A program made the position numbers and the translations under genes. The notes beneath the pieces were generated by a model. It was not told the origin of the DNA and did not search any database. It saw only the letters and a list, made by a program, of their open reading frames with translations. Positions 44,491 through 53,991 of a stretch of 64,000 bases of DNA are shown piece by piece. This DNA comes from Bacteroidota bacterium (GTDB lineage: Bacteria > Bacteroidota > Ignavibacteria > Tepidaquicellales > Tepidaquicellaceae). How positions within the stretch are numbered: position 1 is the first letter of the stretch; every line of letters begins with the position of its first letter. The stretch is taken from positions 363,667 to 427,666 of the forward strand of contig JAFDZP010000001.1 of the NCBI GenBank assembly GCA_018266835.1, given 5' to 3'.

Positions 44491-44896
44491 TCATAAATAT
44501 TGAGCCTGCAACAATAAGTGCTCCGCCGATAAGCGTTTTTGCAGTTGCAGGTTCCTTTAAAAATACTAACGAAAAAATTAAAACGAGCGCAACGCTTAAT
44601 TTATCTATCGGGGCAACTTGCGAGACGTTACCAAGCTGCAATGCTTTGAAATAAAATATCCAGGAAAGACCTGTTGCAACTCCGGATAAGCAAAGGAAAA
44701 GTAAGTTTGTTTTGGTAAGTCCGCCGACTTCGCCCATTTCACCGCGTGCTAAAACGATTCCCCATGCTATAAATAAAATAACCACTGTACGCACGGCCGT
44801 TGCTACATCTGAGTTTACATTTTTAACGCCGACTTTAGCAAAGATTGCAGTCACTGCTGCAAAAAGAGCTGAGAGTAATGCATATATCCACCACAT
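44483..44896 (-). CDS. Single-domain EamA-family transporter
   Basis: 137-residue integral membrane protein with about five helices, equal to one EamA (DMT) repeat: MWWIYALLSALFAAVTAIFAKVG at the start and the conserved end FLKEPATAKTLIGGALIVAG. Most EamA proteins have two repeats (~300 residues); short single-repeat forms of this length exist and would act as dimers, so truncation is not required. Substrate unknown. Confidence 0.82.
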   Translation of the reverse strand: MWWIYALLSALFAAVTAIFAKVGVKNVNSDVATAVRTVVILFIAWGIVLARGEMGEVGGLTKTNLLFLCLSGVATGLSWIFYFKALQLGNVSQVAPIDKLSVALVLIFSLVFLKEPATAKTLIGGALIVAGSIFMII

Positions 44897-44918
44897 AGCT
44901 TTTCAGTTTAATTTGCTT

Positions 44919-46238
44919 CTATTTTACTAACACCATCTTTTTTGTAAAAATATTTCTCGTACCATTTGTTTCGGTTATCATTGAATAAAAATAAATTCCG
45001 CTGGATAGGGGAGCTCCGGCAAAATTTACAGTATGGAATCCTTCACTTTGAAAGCCGTCGGCTAACTCCATTATTTTTCTCCCTCTTGTATCATAAATAT
45101 TTATTTTAATTCTACTGTCATGCGGAAGAAAATATTTTATAGTTGTAGAAGGATTAAACGGATTAGGGTAGTTCTGATACAAAGTAAAATCAGAAGGAAT
45201 AACATCATTAAATCCGCCCAGAGAAACATCGGATATCATTGAATAATTTTCAAATATGACTTGTCTTGAGTCATTGCACAAATATCTTTTCAGAAATCCT
45301 GCAGCTTTTTTAGGAATATACTCTATAGGATAAAAATTTTCATGACCGCCACCCGGAACATAATCTAATTCAAATGGCTTTCGTAAATTCTTAAATCGTT
45401 TCATCATTTCAGCGGAACCCATAGTTCTTAAATAATTTGCGCATCCGTAAACGTTACCTGTACCATATGGGATGTTTAAATCAGCAGTGCCCTGAAACAT
45501 AATGGTCGGGACTGCATTAGATGAATTTATAAAAGTAGTATCATTCAATCCTCCGGATGAACTCAAAACACATTTTATCTTATAGGAATTTGTAAGATTG
45601 TTTGAAGCATTATTCAGCGGACCGAGTTCATTTATAAATGAAGGATAAAGCGTATTCATATTTTCCTGAGTTGCAAATGAAATCAATAAAGATGTTACAG
45701 CGCCTGCACTTATGCCTCCGCAAAAAAAGTAATTTGTATCTATTCTATATTTGTTTGCATTAGCAGAAAAGTATCTTAGCGCTGCTTTGGAATCCTGCAT
45801 AGCTCTGTAAACAGCCTTTGCAAGTGAAGTTCCTGTTCCCAGGCAGGCGAATGGATCTCCTGTAACATCCCATCCGATCCGATAATTTATAGAAGCGCAA
45901 ACATACCCTCGTTGAGCAAAATCCATCATAACGGGTGCAACCTGATATTTATTGCCGTCAATGAAGCCGCCGCCGTGAATTAATAAAATAAAAGGACGTT
46001 TTCGTAAAGTATCTGCTTCAGTGCCGGGATATGCGATTATGAAGTCAAGATTAACAGGGTTTCCTTGCCAGTTAATATTTTGCCCGTAACTAATATTATC
46101 TTCAACAGTTATTTGCTGTGATGAAAAGCAATATGTAGTATCAAATCTTCCCGGAATGCAGTACTGCTGAGCAAAAATAAAATTGTAAGAGGGAAGTGTT
46201 AAACAGATTAAAATTGTTATAAATAGTATACGTTTCAT
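44919..46238 (-). CDS. T9SS-secreted alpha/beta hydrolase (carboxylesterase-like)
   Basis: 439-residue exported enzyme. Signal peptide to about residue 23, then an esterase-like alpha/beta hydrolase with the oxyanion motif HGGG (88-91), the nucleophile motif GISAG with Ser177, and a candidate catalytic His in PGGGHENFYP near 295. The last ~85 residues are a T9SS type A domain (QNYPNPFNPSTTI; end KKMVLVK). Likely a surface or secreted esterase acting on acylated polymers; substrate not determinable. The mature N-terminus contains Cys pairs that may form disulfides. Confidence 0.86.
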   Translation of the reverse strand: MKRILFITILICLTLPSYNFIFAQQYCIPGRFDTTYCFSSQQITVEDNISYGQNINWQGNPVNLDFIIAYPGTEADTLRKRPFILLIHGGGFIDGNKYQVAPVMMDFAQRGYVCASINYRIGWDVTGDPFACLGTGTSLAKAVYRAMQDSKAALRYFSANANKYRIDTNYFFCGGISAGAVTSLLISFATQENMNTLYPSFINELGPLNNASNNLTNSYKIKCVLSSSGGLNDTTFINSSNAVPTIMFQGTADLNIPYGTGNVYGCANYLRTMGSAEMMKRFKNLRKPFELDYVPGGGHENFYPIEYIPKKAAGFLKRYLCNDSRQVIFENYSMISDVSLGGFNDVIPSDFTLYQNYPNPFNPSTTIKYFLPHDSRIKINIYDTRGRKIMELADGFQSEGFHTVNFAGAPLSSGIYFYSMITETNGTRNIFTKKMVLVK

Positions 46239-46355
46239 TTTTAAAAATAATCACGAAATATAGTTTAATAAGTTTATTAATTTTAGAGAATTTTCATTGC
46301 CTTAATATCAATTTATTAATCCTGTATTTTTAGAAAAATAAAATAACGAATTATA

Positions 46356-46709
46356 ATGAACAACAACGACGACAACAACCAATTACCGCAGCAGCAAATA
46401 AATATAGAGCTGGGAGAAAAAGAAGCAGAGGGAATTTACTCAAACTTTGCCATACTCACACACTCTCCGGCAGAGTTTATTCTGGATTTCACAAGAATAT
46501 TTCCGGGTACAACCAAAGCTAAAGTAATGTCACGTATTATAATGACTCCTCAGCACGCAAAAATGTTTTTGAATGCTTTTAAGCAGACAGTTGATAATTT
46601 TGAGAATCAGTTTGGAGAGATTAATTTGAATACGATGAACCACCCTTCTAATCAGGGATTCGGATTTCAGGTTCCGCAGAAGCCAAAAAAAGACGAAAAG
46701 ATTAATTAA
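46356..46709 (+). CDS. DUF3467 protein
   Basis: 117-residue soluble protein. After a Gln/Asn-rich start, the conserved DUF3467 core is present: YSNFAILTHSPAEFILDFTRIFPG, then VMSRIIMTPQHAKMFLNAFKQTVDNFENQFGEI. The family is widespread in Bacteroidota and relatives; function unknown. Convergent with the LptF/LptG-like gene, with seven bases between stops. Confidence 0.85.
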   Translation: MNNNDDNNQLPQQQINIELGEKEAEGIYSNFAILTHSPAEFILDFTRIFPGTTKAKVMSRIIMTPQHAKMFLNAFKQTVDNFENQFGEINLNTMNHPSNQGFGFQVPQKPKKDEKIN

Positions 46710-46716
46710 ATCAGAT

Positions 46717-47817
46717 TTATTTATTGATTTTAAGCAGATAGTAAAAGGCAACTAAAGAGAAAACAATATTTGCAAGCCAGGCTGTGAGAAGCGGCGGAAT
46801 ATCTCCGTTATAACCAAAAGTTTGTGAAATTTTAAGAAATCCAAGGTAAATAAAGCATACAAGTATACTTATACCGAACTGCAGGGCAGCTCCGCCTTTT
46901 CTGCGGTTTGAAGATAGCGAAACTCCGAAAATGATAGTTACAAGTCCGGCAAAAGGATATGATATACGTGAATAGTAATCTACTTTAGTTTTGGTAACAT
47001 CCTGACCCGTACGCTCTTCACTTGCTATAAACTCCTGCAAATCTGTTAAATTCATTTCATCGGGCTTTGTCTGTTTTTTCTTTATAAGGGAAGGGGAGAG
47101 AGTTATGTTTTTAAGCTCTTCAAAATCATGCAGAAATTTACCCGAATCAAGAGCCATTTTTTCCTTTGCCTGTGATGTATCGAACGTTCTTTTGGCAGAT
47201 GAAGTTAATTTCCAGTCGTTTTTGGCATTATCCCAGGTCATCATTTTAATATCAAAACGGTAAGATAGGTCATACTTATTAAATTTTTGAATAGATACAT
47301 TCTGGCATTCTGATTTTATTTCATCGAAATTTTCTATACGGATTATTCTGTTATCAGATTCCTGAAAATAGAGATTTGATTGTGAGCTGCTTCCGCCGCC
47401 TTTGCCAAGAACTTCTTTTTCGAAACGGAATTTAGCAGAATTGGCATTTGGAACAACCCAGCCATTGAAATATAAAGTAATGCCGGTTAGCAGAATACCT
47501 GTGATAAAAATCGGTGCTATGAATCTGTATACACTTTGACCTGAGGAATTAAATGCAATCATTTCTGCGGAGTTAACAAATTTACTTGTAGTAAATAGGG
47601 AAGCTAATAAAACACTTAATGGTAGAATTAACTTTAATATTTCTGGTATAAAATACATATAATACTGACCGATAATATATAATTTTAAACCTTTATCTAT
47701 AAACTTATCAAGATTTTCAAAAAGGTCTACAAGTATAAATATAAGAATAAAGCTAAGGAGCCCAAAAAGCAGGTTTCTGACAAAAGATTTTAATATATAT
47801 ATGTCTAATAATTTCAA
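46717..47817 (-). CDS. LptF/LptG-family (YjgP/YjgQ) permease
   Basis: Inner-membrane permease of the lipopolysaccharide export ABC complex. 366 residues with the family plan: N-terminal helices (MKLLDIYILKSFVRNLLFGLL...), conserved LPLSVLLASLFTTSKFVNSAEMIAFNSSG (about 62-90), a periplasmic jellyroll (about 125-265), then C-terminal helices from YYSRISYPFAGLVTIIFGVSLS. LptF and LptG cannot be told apart with certainty. It is divergent from the CMD gene with only 15 bp between starts, so its promoter must overlap that gene. Confidence 0.88.
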   Translation of the reverse strand: MKLLDIYILKSFVRNLLFGLLSFILIFILVDLFENLDKFIDKGLKLYIIGQYYMYFIPEILKLILPLSVLLASLFTTSKFVNSAEMIAFNSSGQSVYRFIAPIFITGILLTGITLYFNGWVVPNANSAKFRFEKEVLGKGGGSSSQSNLYFQESDNRIIRIENFDEIKSECQNVSIQKFNKYDLSYRFDIKMMTWDNAKNDWKLTSSAKRTFDTSQAKEKMALDSGKFLHDFEELKNITLSPSLIKKKQTKPDEMNLTDLQEFIASEERTGQDVTKTKVDYYSRISYPFAGLVTIIFGVSLSSNRRKGGAALQFGISILVCFIYLGFLKISQTFGYNGDIPPLLTAWLANIVFSLVAFYYLLKINK

Positions 47818-47832
47818 ATTATTGTCTTCTAA

Positions 47833-48423
47833 ATGAAAAATTCAACTGCAATACTGGATTTATGTGAGCTTGTATCTTGTATCGCAGGCAAAAAAACTAT
47901 TTATATTGATGAAATCCTTCAAAAAATGAAAAATAAAAGGGTTAACCCTTATAAAATATACGAATCTATGCTGCAAATATACCTCTTTTGCGGCTTTCCG
48001 GCTACAATTATTGGTATACAAGCCTTCTCCAAACACTTTAAAATAAGCATTTCTAAAGAAAGTTATAATTTAAAAATATTTAAAGCCCGCGGTAAGCTCA
48101 ATTGTAAGGAAGTATATCAGTCAAATTATGAGAAACTTATCCACAATTTTGATAAAATGAGCCCTGATCTGGCCGAGTGGATGATTGTTGAAGGCTATGG
48201 CAAAGTCCTGGGCCGTAAAAATCTTTCTTTAAAAGAACGTGAATTAGTAAATGTAGCAATCCTTTGTACAAATTATTACGAGCATCAGTTATTTTCTCAT
48301 TTAAAAGGTTCGATGAATACAGGTAACAATAAAGACTTAATTGAGAAAGTTATCATGAAAACCACTAAATTCAACCTTAAAAGTAATGTGAAAAACGCTT
48401 TAAAATTGTTAAAAAAGTGTTAA
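47833..48423 (+). CDS. Carboxymuconolactone decarboxylase-like (AhpD-fold) protein
   Basis: 196-residue all-helical protein with two CMD-like halves (AYESMLQIYLFCGFPATIIGI-like segment near 45-65 and SLKERELVNVAILCTNYYEHQLFSHLKGSMNTG near 133-165). The AhpD redox CxxC is not present; a single Cys precedes NYYEHQLFSH, so peroxidase reductase activity is not supported. Function uncertain. The start is only 15 bp from the divergent permease gene. Confidence 0.72.
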   Translation: MKNSTAILDLCELVSCIAGKKTIYIDEILQKMKNKRVNPYKIYESMLQIYLFCGFPATIIGIQAFSKHFKISISKESYNLKIFKARGKLNCKEVYQSNYEKLIHNFDKMSPDLAEWMIVEGYGKVLGRKNLSLKERELVNVAILCTNYYEHQLFSHLKGSMNTGNNKDLIEKVIMKTTKFNLKSNVKNALKLLKKC

Positions 48424-48659
48424 ATTCTTTATATTAATTTGTTATATAATATATATTATGTAAAGTTGATGATATTTAGGTGTTGGTATTTTTGTTAATA
48501 ACTTGTTGCTAATTCTTGGAAATTTTGTGTTGTGTATGCTTCCCTTTCTCTGCAATTCTTCGGACAATTTGCAATTAAAATATTAGGTATTTTTGAATTA
48601 TTAAGGTTGAAATAAATCTTATATGATTTATATTTCTATACTCCACTTTTAATTCATTT
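48424..48659. other. 236-bp intergenic region
   Basis: AT-rich, no gene or clear terminator seen. It presumably contains the promoter for the barrel-like gene at 48660. Confidence 0.3.
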
Positions 48660-49250
48660 ATGAAAATATTTATACTAATACTGCTGCTTTTTTATTCCCA
48701 ATGCCGTCCGCAGAATAAAAACGAGTTATCCTTAAACATCGGATTACATACTTTAGTCGATGCTAATTTTAAAAAGTCTGATAACGGAGTTATTTATGAA
48801 CAGTCTTCTGGAATGAAGAATAATCCTAAAGAGACCAATTTTTATTTCAGTATGACATATCTTAGAGCTTTGACTGATTATATAAAAGTCGGCAATGGAT
48901 TAGGGTTTAACGCAATTCAGGGATTTAGTAATATTTCGCCCTTTATTACCTCAAGAGTGATGTATCCTGTCTTACCCGTTAACCCTTATATTATGGGGTT
49001 ATATGGACTTAACTTTATGAAGTATGAATCAACCAAGTATAATCTTGGTATTTTCTACGAATTAGGAGTAGGATTGGAAATCCCTATTGTAAAGAAAATT
49101 TTTCTGGATTGCAGGTGGAGTTACAGTTACTTTAGCAGTAGAGAGTGGGTAAAAGATATTAACAAACCTAAAGATGCTGATATAACTAAATCTATTGACC
49201 AAAAGTTTAATACCGTTAATGTTCTTACCGGTATTTCTTTTAGGTTATAA
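48660..49250 (+). CDS. Small secreted beta-barrel-like protein, unknown
   Basis: 196-residue protein with an N-terminal hydrophobic signal (MKIFILILLLFYSQC) that could be a lipoprotein or a normal signal. The mature part has alternating strands (ELSLNIGLHTLVDANF, YIKVGNGLGFNAIQGF, YNLGIFYELGVGLEIPI) and ends TGISFRL, like small outer membrane barrels. No named family recognised. It stands alone between a CMD gene and a convergent lipoprotein gene. Confidence 0.6.
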   Translation: MKIFILILLLFYSQCRPQNKNELSLNIGLHTLVDANFKKSDNGVIYEQSSGMKNNPKETNFYFSMTYLRALTDYIKVGNGLGFNAIQGFSNISPFITSRVMYPVLPVNPYIMGLYGLNFMKYESTKYNLGIFYELGVGLEIPIVKKIFLDCRWSYSYFSSREWVKDINKPKDADITKSIDQKFNTVNVLTGISFRL

Positions 49251-49311
49251 ACGCAAATCTCTATAAAAAATTGGAATATGTAATTTAAAGCTAATATATC
49301 CTTTCGTTTAC

Positions 49312-50214
49312 TCACTCGGTGATTTTAGTTTGCAGACCGCCTGTTACAGGAACTGCCCATATCCGTCCGTCCCCTTTAATTACATTAGTATATGTAACAA
49401 ATTTACTGTCTGAACTCCATCCGGGGTTCACACTAAATCCCGCGGTTAACTCGCGAACTTCGGAGCCATCAGTTTTCACAACGCATACCGTTCCATTATT
49501 TTTAAAAGTATAGTACGTTACATAATTGCCATCCGGCGATACTTTAGGGCTATGTTTCCACTGATTATCATGTGTTAATGTTGTTGAATTGCCATTTGTA
49601 TCTATTATGGCAATTTGCGGAGCATCAAATTCGTCGCTGACGAAATACCGAAGTACTGATAATCGGATTCCGTCGGGAAACCAGGTCGGGTCCCGAATTT
49701 CGCCTTCTGTTGGTGCATAGACAAGTCTTTTCTTGTGAGTTCCGTCAATTCTGATTTTCCATACAAAACCGAGGCTGCTGGGGCTGTTTTCTCCTGACTG
49801 ATATGCCAGCCATTGTCCGTCATTGCTTATTGATTGAACGGTTCGAACTGTGCTTATCAGAACTGCTGATGTATCCCCTTCTAAACGTCTTTTGAATATT
49901 CCGCTGTAATATGAATAATAATATGCAGAGTTGCCATCTGAAGTAAGCTGAATAAAATAATTGTCACTTATTTTCCTTTTGTTAATTCCCTGTAAGCCGG
50001 TCATATCTAATAAATATGTTCCTTTAGTACTGTCATTTTCATAGCCGTAGTAAATCATTTTACTGCCGTCTGAAGTCCACATTGCGTAGTCATCGTGGTT
50101 TTCATATTCAATTTCCGGAATGACAGATACTATGTCTTCGTTTTTATTGCAGGAAGAATAAATGAAGGCTAAAGGTACTATAAACAGCAAAAAATACTTT
50201 TGATATTTTCTCAT
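49312..50214 (-). CDS. TolB/WD40-like propeller lipoprotein
   Basis: 300-residue lipoprotein: signal and lipobox Y-S-S-C with acylated Cys22. The rest is a beta propeller of TolB/PD40 type with repeats such as WTSDGSKMIYYGYEND, SNDGQWLAYQSG, FPDGIRLSVLR, SPDGNYVTYYTF and SSDSKFVTYTN. These often serve as protein-protein docking modules at the envelope. It is not tolB itself (no Tol-Pal genes near, and too short). The stop is at the end of a short converging region with the gene at 48660. Confidence 0.82.
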   Translation of the reverse strand: MRKYQKYFLLFIVPLAFIYSSCNKNEDIVSVIPEIEYENHDDYAMWTSDGSKMIYYGYENDSTKGTYLLDMTGLQGINKRKISDNYFIQLTSDGNSAYYYSYYSGIFKRRLEGDTSAVLISTVRTVQSISNDGQWLAYQSGENSPSSLGFVWKIRIDGTHKKRLVYAPTEGEIRDPTWFPDGIRLSVLRYFVSDEFDAPQIAIIDTNGNSTTLTHDNQWKHSPKVSPDGNYVTYYTFKNNGTVCVVKTDGSEVRELTAGFSVNPGWSSDSKFVTYTNVIKGDGRIWAVPVTGGLQTKITE

Positions 50215-50468
50215 TATAAAATTTAATTACAAAATTTAATTTGAAAAAGGTAGAGCAGCTTCGAGGTAGATTTTAGTTAATTTAAAAAACTTTAGTAACT
50301 AATTTATCTATAGATTGGTTTGATTTATGTAGTTAACTATAACTTAACTTTATTTAAGCAAAATTTCAACTCACATTATGCACTTAAAATTTTTTATACT
50401 CCTCTTATAATCTTGAATAAGCAATCCATTCTTAATAATTTCTTTTTTCCAAAACTAATCAAATTTTA
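50215..50468. other. 254-bp divergent intergenic region
   Basis: AT-rich DNA between the lipoprotein gene and the kinase gene; no gene seen. It must carry the promoters of both. A GTTAACTATAACTTAAC inverted motif near 50331-50347 is visible. Confidence 0.3.
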
Positions 50469-51389
50469 ATGAGTCTTCTTGTTGTCGGTTCAATGGCATT
50501 GGATACAATTGAAACACCATTTGGCAAAGCTGAATACACGCTTGGCGGTTCAGCGACTTTTCTATCAACTGCAGCGTCTTATTTTACTAATGATATTAAA
50601 CTTGTTGGCGTAGTTGGTTACGATTTTCCTAAAAAAGAAATTGAATTTTTACAATCTAAAGGAATTGATACTGCCGGAGTAGAAATACTTAATGATACTA
50701 AAACATTTCACTGGCATGGTAAATATCATTACGATATGAACACACGTGACTCAATTACAACTGAACTTAATGCGCTTGGAGTATTCGACCCTAAGATTCC
50801 TGATAATTACAAATCCTGTGAATATATTTGTCTCGGTAATATTGAACCTACAATTCAGCAGAAAGTAATAAAACAAATTACTAAGCCTGAAATTGTAATG
50901 TGCGATACTATGAACTTCTGGATTGAAAGCGCGCGGGATGAAGTAGTCAAGACTTTAGGAATGGTAGATGTGCTGGTTATTAACGACGGAGAAGCAAGAC
51001 AGCTTACAGATGAATATAATCTTATTACCGCTTATAAAAAGATGCGCGATATGGGACCAAAAGTTATCGTAATCAAAAAAGGCGAGCACGGCGCATATTT
51101 ATTTACAGATGACTCAATCTTCTCCTTCCCTGCCTACCCGCTTGAGAAAGTTTTTGACCCAACAGGAGCAGGTGATACATTTGCAGGTGGTATGATGGGA
51201 TGGCTTTGCAGATCAAAAAATCTGTCAGAAGAGAATTTAAAACTATCTGTTGTTTACGGCAGCACAATGGCTTCACTTTGCGTTGAAGAGTTTTCATTGG
51301 AAGGAATTAGAAATTTATCTGCAGATAAAATCCGTGAGAGATATAATGCTTTCAGAAAACTGACACACTTTGAAGGAATAGAGATATAA
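50469..51389 (+). CDS. PfkB-family carbohydrate kinase
   Basis: 306-residue sugar or nucleoside kinase of the ribokinase fold. N-terminal LLVVGSMALDTIETPFG and GGSATFLSTAASYF form the sugar-binding start. The C-terminal signature DPTGAGDTFAGG (residues 230-241) provides the anion hole and catalytic Asp236. The substrate cannot be inferred. It starts about 47 bp upstream of recO and may be cotranscribed with it. Confidence 0.88.
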   Translation: MSLLVVGSMALDTIETPFGKAEYTLGGSATFLSTAASYFTNDIKLVGVVGYDFPKKEIEFLQSKGIDTAGVEILNDTKTFHWHGKYHYDMNTRDSITTELNALGVFDPKIPDNYKSCEYICLGNIEPTIQQKVIKQITKPEIVMCDTMNFWIESARDEVVKTLGMVDVLVINDGEARQLTDEYNLITAYKKMRDMGPKVIVIKKGEHGAYLFTDDSIFSFPAYPLEKVFDPTGAGDTFAGGMMGWLCRSKNLSEENLKLSVVYGSTMASLCVEEFSLEGIRNLSADKIRERYNAFRKLTHFEGIEI

Positions 51390-51435
51390 TTATTAATTTT
51401 TGTTCTATGTTAATAGCCTGAACAAGGAATGAATT

Positions 51436-52137
51436 ATGGCATTAGTAACAGACGAAGCGGTTATATTAAGAACGGTAAACTACGGTGATACGAGTAAAAT
51501 TCTCACTCTGTACTCGCGCAACAACGGCAAGATAAACTGTATCGTGAAAGGTGCTCGGAATATAAAATCCCGAGTGCTCGGAGTTATAGAGCCGTTCAAT
51601 CATATTACTATTGTTTTCTATAATAAAGAGAACAGGGATTTACAGATGCTTTCAAAAGCTGAAACGATAAAAAATTTCAGAGTTATAAAAACGGATTTAG
51701 ATAAGCTGACTATCTCCTACCGGATTCTCGAAACTATGAATAAAGCTGTTTACGATAAAGAGCACAGCAATGAATTATTTGAGCTTTTAATAAAATCGTT
51801 TACCTACATAAACGAAAGTAATCCCGAAAAATCTGCTGAAAATTTTATTTCTTATTTATATTTTCAGGTGCATTTATGCGAGCTTTTGGGTATCTCCCCC
51901 ATCGATAAAATTGAGACTGAAGGTGATACTTTTAAATCCAGAGAGATGTTTTTAAACAGACCTCAGTATGAAATGATTAAGTATATTCTGGAGAACGATA
52001 TAGTGAAAATGGATTCCGGCATGGCGGCAAATGAAACAATTTTGAATTTAATGAGTATTTATGATAAGTATTTAGCGGACCATACCGAAAACTTTATTAA
52101 ATTAAAAACGGTTAGAGTCTTTAATCAAATGAATTAA
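51436..52137 (+). CDS. recO: DNA repair protein RecO
   Basis: Recombination mediator of the RecFOR pathway. The N-terminal OB fold is recognisable: DEAVILRTVNYGDTSKILTLYSRNNGKINCIVKGARNIKSRVLG. A helical domain follows, with HLCELLGISP near residue 150. The usual zinc-binding Cys cluster of some RecO proteins is absent. Length 233 is normal. Confidence 0.9.
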   Translation: MALVTDEAVILRTVNYGDTSKILTLYSRNNGKINCIVKGARNIKSRVLGVIEPFNHITIVFYNKENRDLQMLSKAETIKNFRVIKTDLDKLTISYRILETMNKAVYDKEHSNELFELLIKSFTYINESNPEKSAENFISYLYFQVHLCELLGISPIDKIETEGDTFKSREMFLNRPQYEMIKYILENDIVKMDSGMAANETILNLMSIYDKYLADHTENFIKLKTVRVFNQMN

Positions 52138-52231
52138 TACACTACATTAAACCAAAAGGAAAATTTTCTATCGAACAATTAATACCGCTTAATTAAAAGC
52201 ATTTATAATTACAAAAGGAGAAATATACAAT

Positions 52232-53746
52232 ATGTCAAAAAAATCAGTAATAGCCGCGGCTTTCTTAGTTATGTTTGCTGTAGCATTTGGCGGAATATTA
52301 ATCGCTAGCTTCAGCGGAGTAAGACCGATAGTTGCTAACACACCAGTAGATTTCAAAACTACCCCTCCGATTTCAACACCTAATGCAACTCTTAAAGGGC
52401 TGAACGAAGGCTTTGTTGAAATTTCCAAAGCTGTAACACCAACAGTAGTTAATATAGAAGTAACGGGAAGTTCAAAGGGTGAAAATAATCCTCATCAGGA
52501 TATTCCATTCTTTTTCGGACCTGACGGCCAGCAAATGCCGGACCAGGATATGCCGAGCAAAGGAACAGGTACAGGATTCATTATCAGCAAAGACGGCTAT
52601 ATAATGACGAACAATCACGTTGTTAAGAATGCCAACGATAACGGTATTAAAGTACAGCTTAATGATAAGAGAGAATTTACAGCCAAATTAATCGGAACTG
52701 ACCCAAACACTGATGTTGCCGTTATTAAAATCGATGCAAACGATTTACCTGTTGCATCAGTCGGTAACTCAGACGAAGTACAGGTCGGGCAGTGGGTTCT
52801 TGCAATCGGTAATCCCCTTCAGCTGAATTCTACCGTTACAGCAGGTATCGTTTCTGCTCTCGGAAGAAATATCAATATTGACGGCAACAGCTATGCTATA
52901 AATAATTTTATACAAACAGATGCAGCAATTAATCCGGGTAACAGCGGCGGTCCGTTAGTAGATATTAACGGTTCAGTTATCGGAATCAATTCTGCAATCA
53001 AATCACAAAGCGGATATTATCAGGGTTACGGATTTGCTATTCCAATTAATTTAGCAAAGAATGTCGCAACTGAATTAATAAAATCTGGAAAGATAAGCAG
53101 AGGATATATCGGAGTTTCTATTAAGGATGTAGATATGAAGGAAGCAAAAGGATTAGGACTTGATAAGGCACGCGGTGTACTTGTACAGGATGTTATTAAA
53201 GGCGGCGCAGGTGAAGATGCTGGTGTAAAAATCGGTGACGTTATTTTATCGGTTGACGGAAAAGATGTTAACGCAGCAAACGAACTTCAGTCAATCATCG
53301 GACAAAAACATCCGGGAGAAACAGCTGCTTTGAAAATCTTCAGAGACGGTAAAACATCTGACTTAACTGTTACTTTAAAAGCGAGAGATGAAAATCAAAA
53401 TGCTGCAAGTAACAACCCTAAGAAAGAAGAAGAAAGCAATAAATCAGAACCAAGCGCAAAATCTTTTGATAAGACCGGATTTTCTGTAACTGAGTTAACA
53501 AGCGCGCAAAAACAGAAATTTGATGTTAACGGCGGAGCTTATGTTACATCTGTAAAAAGGTTCTCAGAAAGTTTTGACAGAGGATTAAGAGAAGGTTTAG
53601 TAATTATTGAAGCGGATAAAAAAAGCATAAGCGGTGTAGATGATTTAGATGCAATGATTAGCAAAAAATCCAAAGGCGATATACTTGTATTAAAAGTAAA
53701 ATCACCTGAAGGACAGGTAAGACTTGTTGCAATAGAAATTCAGTAA
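52232..53746 (+). CDS. degP: Do-family periplasmic serine protease/chaperone (HtrA/DegP)
   Basis: 504-residue envelope quality-control protease. An N-terminal membrane anchor or signal segment (about 7-29) is followed by a trypsin-like domain with the full triad: His129 (NNHVV), Asp161 (NTDVAVIKI) and Ser238 (GNSGGPL). PDZ1 starts near 289 (RGYIGVSIKDV) and PDZ2 near 420 (GFSVTELTSAQK), with an Asn/Glu/Ser-rich linker between. ATG 52232 is preceded by AAAGGAG, one of few good Shine-Dalgarno sites here. A terminator follows. Confidence 0.94.
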   Translation: MSKKSVIAAAFLVMFAVAFGGILIASFSGVRPIVANTPVDFKTTPPISTPNATLKGLNEGFVEISKAVTPTVVNIEVTGSSKGENNPHQDIPFFFGPDGQQMPDQDMPSKGTGTGFIISKDGYIMTNNHVVKNANDNGIKVQLNDKREFTAKLIGTDPNTDVAVIKIDANDLPVASVGNSDEVQVGQWVLAIGNPLQLNSTVTAGIVSALGRNINIDGNSYAINNFIQTDAAINPGNSGGPLVDINGSVIGINSAIKSQSGYYQGYGFAIPINLAKNVATELIKSGKISRGYIGVSIKDVDMKEAKGLGLDKARGVLVQDVIKGGAGEDAGVKIGDVILSVDGKDVNAANELQSIIGQKHPGETAALKIFRDGKTSDLTVTLKARDENQNAASNNPKKEEESNKSEPSAKSFDKTGFSVTELTSAQKQKFDVNGGAYVTSVKRFSESFDRGLREGLVIIEADKKSISGVDDLDAMISKKSKGDILVLKVKSPEGQVRLVAIEIQ

Positions 53747-53768
53747 TAATTACAAACAATAATTAGAT

Positions 53769-53806
53769 ATAGCCCCTTTCGTTGAAGAAATGTAAGGGGC
53801 TTTTTA
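53769..53806 (+). terminator. Intrinsic terminator after degP
   Basis: AGCCCCTT (53771-53778) pairs with AAGGGGCT (53794-53801), followed by T residues. Confidence 0.8.
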
Positions 53807-53991
53807 ATATGTAAGTGTTTATTTAATTTTTTGAACTTTTTATAACATTTTTGCGTATTACATATAGAAGATTATTTTGCAGATTTTCAAATACTTCTTC
53901 AATAAAGTTTACTAAGTGTCTATAATTTGAGACACATAAAGAAAATAAATATATTGACAATAAACTTTAATATTACTATTTTTCAATTAAG

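Noticed and set aside
44483..44896. EamA gene as a truncated pseudogene
   Set aside because: Single-repeat EamA proteins of this length are known, the frame is intact and no second half is found nearby.
48424..48659. Hidden small gene or RNA
   Set aside because: No start/stop pair with a recognisable product or conserved RNA fold could be supported.
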